From Ruminococcaceae bacterium UBA3329 (GTDB lineage: Bacteria; Bacillota; Clostridia; Oscillospirales; Acutalibacteraceae), in NCBI GenBank assembly GCA_002361875.1, contig DERX01000078.1, forward strand, positions 1 through 15,235: a DNA stretch of 15,235 bases. The letters are read 5' to 3'. A program made the position numbers and the translations under genes. Positions 14,709 through 15,235 of the stretch are shown here, in pieces. The notes under the pieces are model-generated. The model had not been told where the DNA came from, did no database searches, and saw only the letters and a program-made list of their open reading frames with translations. Positions within the stretch are counted from its first letter, which is position 1. Each line of letters begins with the position of its first letter.

Positions 14709-14744
14709 AAAGCATTTCTCCTTTTTTTTATAATATTTTAGCAT

Positions 14745-15235
14745 TAACTAATAATGCTGTTTGTGAGAAAAACGACCTCTCTCTGACCGTTTACCGATTT
14801 ACATATATCACATTATACATATTAGATATGCAAATCAGCAGAGTGGTCGCAATCCTCTTCGGATGCTCGTACCTGTCACTCCCACATCTCCGCCAACGCA
14901 GAAAGTGGGGGAGACTGTTGTTACACATACGAGTGTATTAACCAAAAAAATACATCTAAAAGAACATCCCGTTCATAAGGGGACATTCCCTCAAATACAC
15001 ATTTTATGGTTACACTCATAATACATTCTTTTTAATGAAAATTCAATAGTTTGTTCATCAATAAAATATTTTTCTACAAATCCGGCAAAAATATTTATTT
15101 GTTTTGTGCAAAAAGCAAATGATTATAACAGCAAAATTGCAAAAATATTAACAAATTATGAACAGAACGTTTTTTGCTTTTTTATAGCCAAAAATACCCA
15201 TTTTAGAGACATTTTGCATAAACTTTATCTATTAT
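14745..15235. other. Gene-free AT-rich region at the right edge
   Basis: No open frame with a ribosome site was found on either strand. The part nearest the large gene must hold its promoter; a TATAAT (14812-14817, minus strand) is the best -10, but no convincing -35 lies 17 bp behind it. An inverted repeat pairs GAGTGTA..ACC (14931-14943) with GGTTACACTC (15008-15017). The last 200 bases are strongly AT-rich and featureless apart from A/T runs. Confidence 0.6.
14851..14916 (-). repeat. Degenerate relative of the interspersed palindromic element
   Basis: The segment begins AATCCTC, contains CTCGTACCT and GTCACTCCC in that order, and has a hairpin CTCCCAC/GTGGGGGAG (14879-14885 with 14905-14913, 2-nt bulge). 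These parts echo the inverted form of copies A and B, but order and spacing are altered, so this may be a decayed or hybrid copy. Confidence 0.4.

Noticed and set aside
14829..14942. A 37-codon plus-strand frame (MQISRVVAILFG...)
   Set aside because: No ribosome site precedes it and it crosses the degenerate palindromic repeat; it is probably chance.

Overview
The window reads as chromosomal DNA from a gut-type anaerobic Clostridia, most like the Oscillospiraceae/Ruminococcus group. The reasons are AT-rich intergenic DNA with strong AGGAGG ribosome sites, secreted proteins that carry dockerin-type calcium-binding modules, short palindromic interspersed repeats of the kind scattered through those genomes, and a small DUF559 nuclease-like gene. 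This assignment is inference from gene content; there is no rRNA or other marker gene here.

Layout from left to right. (1) 22-2037: a plus-strand pair, an AI-2E/YtvI-type membrane protein overlapping a CpsB/YwqE-type PHP phosphatase, closed by a terminator that also serves the convergent operon. (2) 2052-5564: a minus-strand envelope operon in the order double-FHA membrane protein, SEDS glycosyltransferase (FtsW/RodA/SpoVE), class B penicillin-binding protein, with a good promoter in front. It resembles the actinobacterial fha-rodA-pbpA arrangement, but no kinase or phosphatase gene is visible in the window. (3) 5600-6290: a small island with a DUF559 gene flanked by palindromic repeat elements, two tandem copies on one side and a related inverted one on the other.

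(4) 6261-9251: a minus-strand accessory operon and the most unusual part of the window. A consensus sigma-A-type promoter drives a leader of about 330 nt with several stem-loops. It is followed by a secreted protein with a cohesin-like N-terminal region and an atypical C-terminal dockerin, then a second secreted cohesin-like protein, then a 39-residue acidic peptide ending in Trp-Trp, and a strong terminator. (5) 9375-14708: one very large secreted protein of 1777 residues with a C-terminal dockerin, an internal EF-hand-like loop and FIVAR-like helical segments. (6) 14745-15235: no gene seen; inverted repeats and AT-rich DNA.

The first half is ordinary cell-envelope biology: peptidoglycan polymerisation and crosslinking next to an FHA scaffold, plus a capsule-type phosphatase. 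The second half looks like an extracellular protein assembly, with cohesin-like and dockerin-like modules encoded side by side. Whether these modules bind one another cannot be decided from sequence reading alone.
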